Shown here piece by piece: positions 5,565 to 6,132 of a DNA stretch of 6,132 bases. A program made the position numbers and the translations under genes. Origin of the DNA: Candidatus Kaiserbacteria bacterium. Its GTDB lineage: Bacteria; Patescibacteriota; Minisyncoccia; Phycocordibacterales; UBA2100. A model generated the notes under the pieces. The model searched no databases, was not told the origin of the DNA, and saw nothing but the letters and a program-made list of their open reading frames with translations. Within the stretch, counting starts at the first letter, position 1. Each line of letters starts with the position of its first letter. Location: contig JALSPS010000108.1 of NCBI GenBank assembly GCA_026985835.1, positions 1-6,132 of the forward strand. Direction: 5' to 3'.

Positions 5565-6132
5565 CTATTTTGTTAAAATTTCTGCTTTATCTCTATAAAC
5601 AATAAGTGTGTGTTCACAATGAGCACTCTGCGAGCCGTCTTTTAGAGCATAAGAATATCCGTCTTTTAAAAGTTTTAAACGCGGACTTCCGGCGCTTATC
5701 ATAGGTTCAACCGTTATAACTTCTCCTTCTTTTAAAATATAATCCGAATCCGGCGCGCCATCATAATTCCCAATAAACGGTCTCTCATGAACATCTTTAC
5801 CCACACCATGCCCGCCAAGCTCAGGTGGTAAATTATAATTATATTTTTTTGCAATTTTTGACATAGCCTTTGAAATTTCTCCCACTCGTCTGCCTGCGCG
5901 CGCTGCCGCAATACCAGCATCTCTAATTTCATATACTGCTTTTATCAACCTTTTATCTTCAGCTGATATTTTTCCGACGCCTACCGTTATGGCCGAATCA
6001 ACCACCAATCCTTTATGTGTTAATAAACAGTCAATAGATACAATATCCCCTTCTTTAAATACAATTGGGTTTTCATTTGGAATACCGTGCACTATTACAT
6101 CATTAACGGAAACACATAAAGCTGCCGGATAA
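5565..6132 (-). CDS. map: Type I methionine aminopeptidase, C-terminal part (cut by the window edge)
   Basis: Removes the initiator Met from new proteins in the cytosol, using two metal ions. The open frame continues to the right edge, reading 'YPAALCVSVNDVIVHGIP' before the visible body, so the GTG at 6092 is an internal valine codon and not the start. Numbered from that codon, the five ligands of the family are present: D21 ('SIDCLL'), D32 ('VVDSAIT'), H95 ('GGHGVG'), E129 ('VEPM') and E160 ('CEHTL'), along with the catalytic-site His in 'VHERP' (H102). About 188 residues are visible of the usual 250 or so; the N-terminal quarter lies outside. The stop TAG (5567-5565) is followed 2 nt later by the NAGPA-domain gene, not by infA, the neighbour I would expect in a ribosomal-protein operon. 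The promoter is outside the window. Confidence 0.97.
   Translation of the reverse strand, partial: YPAALCVSVNDVIVHGIPNENPIVFKEGDIVSIDCLLTHKGLVVDSAITVGVGKISAEDKRLIKAVYEIRDAGIAAARAGRRVGEISKAMSKIAKKYNYNLPPELGGHGVGKDVHERPFIGNYDGAPDSDYILKEGEVITVEPMISAGSPRLKLLKDGYSYALKDGSQSAHCEHTLIVYRDKAEILTK

Noticed and set aside
6090..6092. GTG as the start of map
   Set aside because: The frame continues upstream to the window edge with the conserved sequence YPAALCVSVNDVIV, so this is an internal codon.
1..6132. CRISPR array, insertion sequence, tRNA or rRNA genes
   Set aside because: No regularly spaced direct repeats, transposase motifs, terminal repeats or tRNA-like cloverleaf segments were seen on reading both strands.

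Overview
The window is AT-rich and compact, with every convincing gene on the minus strand. The order of transcription (right to left) is: methionine aminopeptidase (map, cut by the right edge), a phosphodiester-glycosidase (NAGPA-domain) protein, an exported Kazal-like/PKD protein with an extremely aromatic C-terminus, a 942-944 residue VirD4/HerA-type ATPase, and a small helix-turn-helix protein followed by a strong intrinsic terminator. The style (short gaps, standard stops including TGA, a soluble coupling-protein-like ATPase with an 'FYFYIDEFQNF' Walker B, small exported proteins with PKD and Cys modules) suggests a Patescibacteria/CPR genome, perhaps Parcubacteria. That assignment is by resemblance only. 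TGA acts as a normal stop in two genes, which argues against the recoded CPR lineages.

Region by region: 5565-6132 holds the C-terminal three quarters of map with all five metal ligands. 4171-5562 starts 2 nt after the map stop and is probably co-transcribed with it. Next come two genes that each have their own promoter-like sequence: the exported protein (3325-4140) and the ATPase (start at 3264 or 3270). In both, a -10-like hexamer ends exactly 6 nt before an ATG, and neither has a Shine-Dalgarno sequence. This is the geometry expected of leaderless mRNAs. The HTH gene differs: it has a promoter just after the ATPase stop, a 9-bp inverted repeat over that promoter, a short leader and a clear GGAGGAG that points to an internal ATG at 374 as the true start. 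The unit closes with a GC-rich hairpin and U-tract (71-108). Left of it are about 70 nt, possibly with the first codons of another minus-strand gene.

How the genes may work together is mostly inference. The exported protein looks like a secreted or surface protease inhibitor or binding protein. The ATPase belongs to a family that pumps or translocates DNA or protein substrates. The NAGPA protein has no visible signal peptide. No CRISPR array, mobile element, RNA gene or recognisable defence cassette was found. The points of most interest are the leaderless promoter architecture, the Kazal/PKD/aromatic-tail protein, and the HTH protein whose recognition helix is almost wholly apolar.
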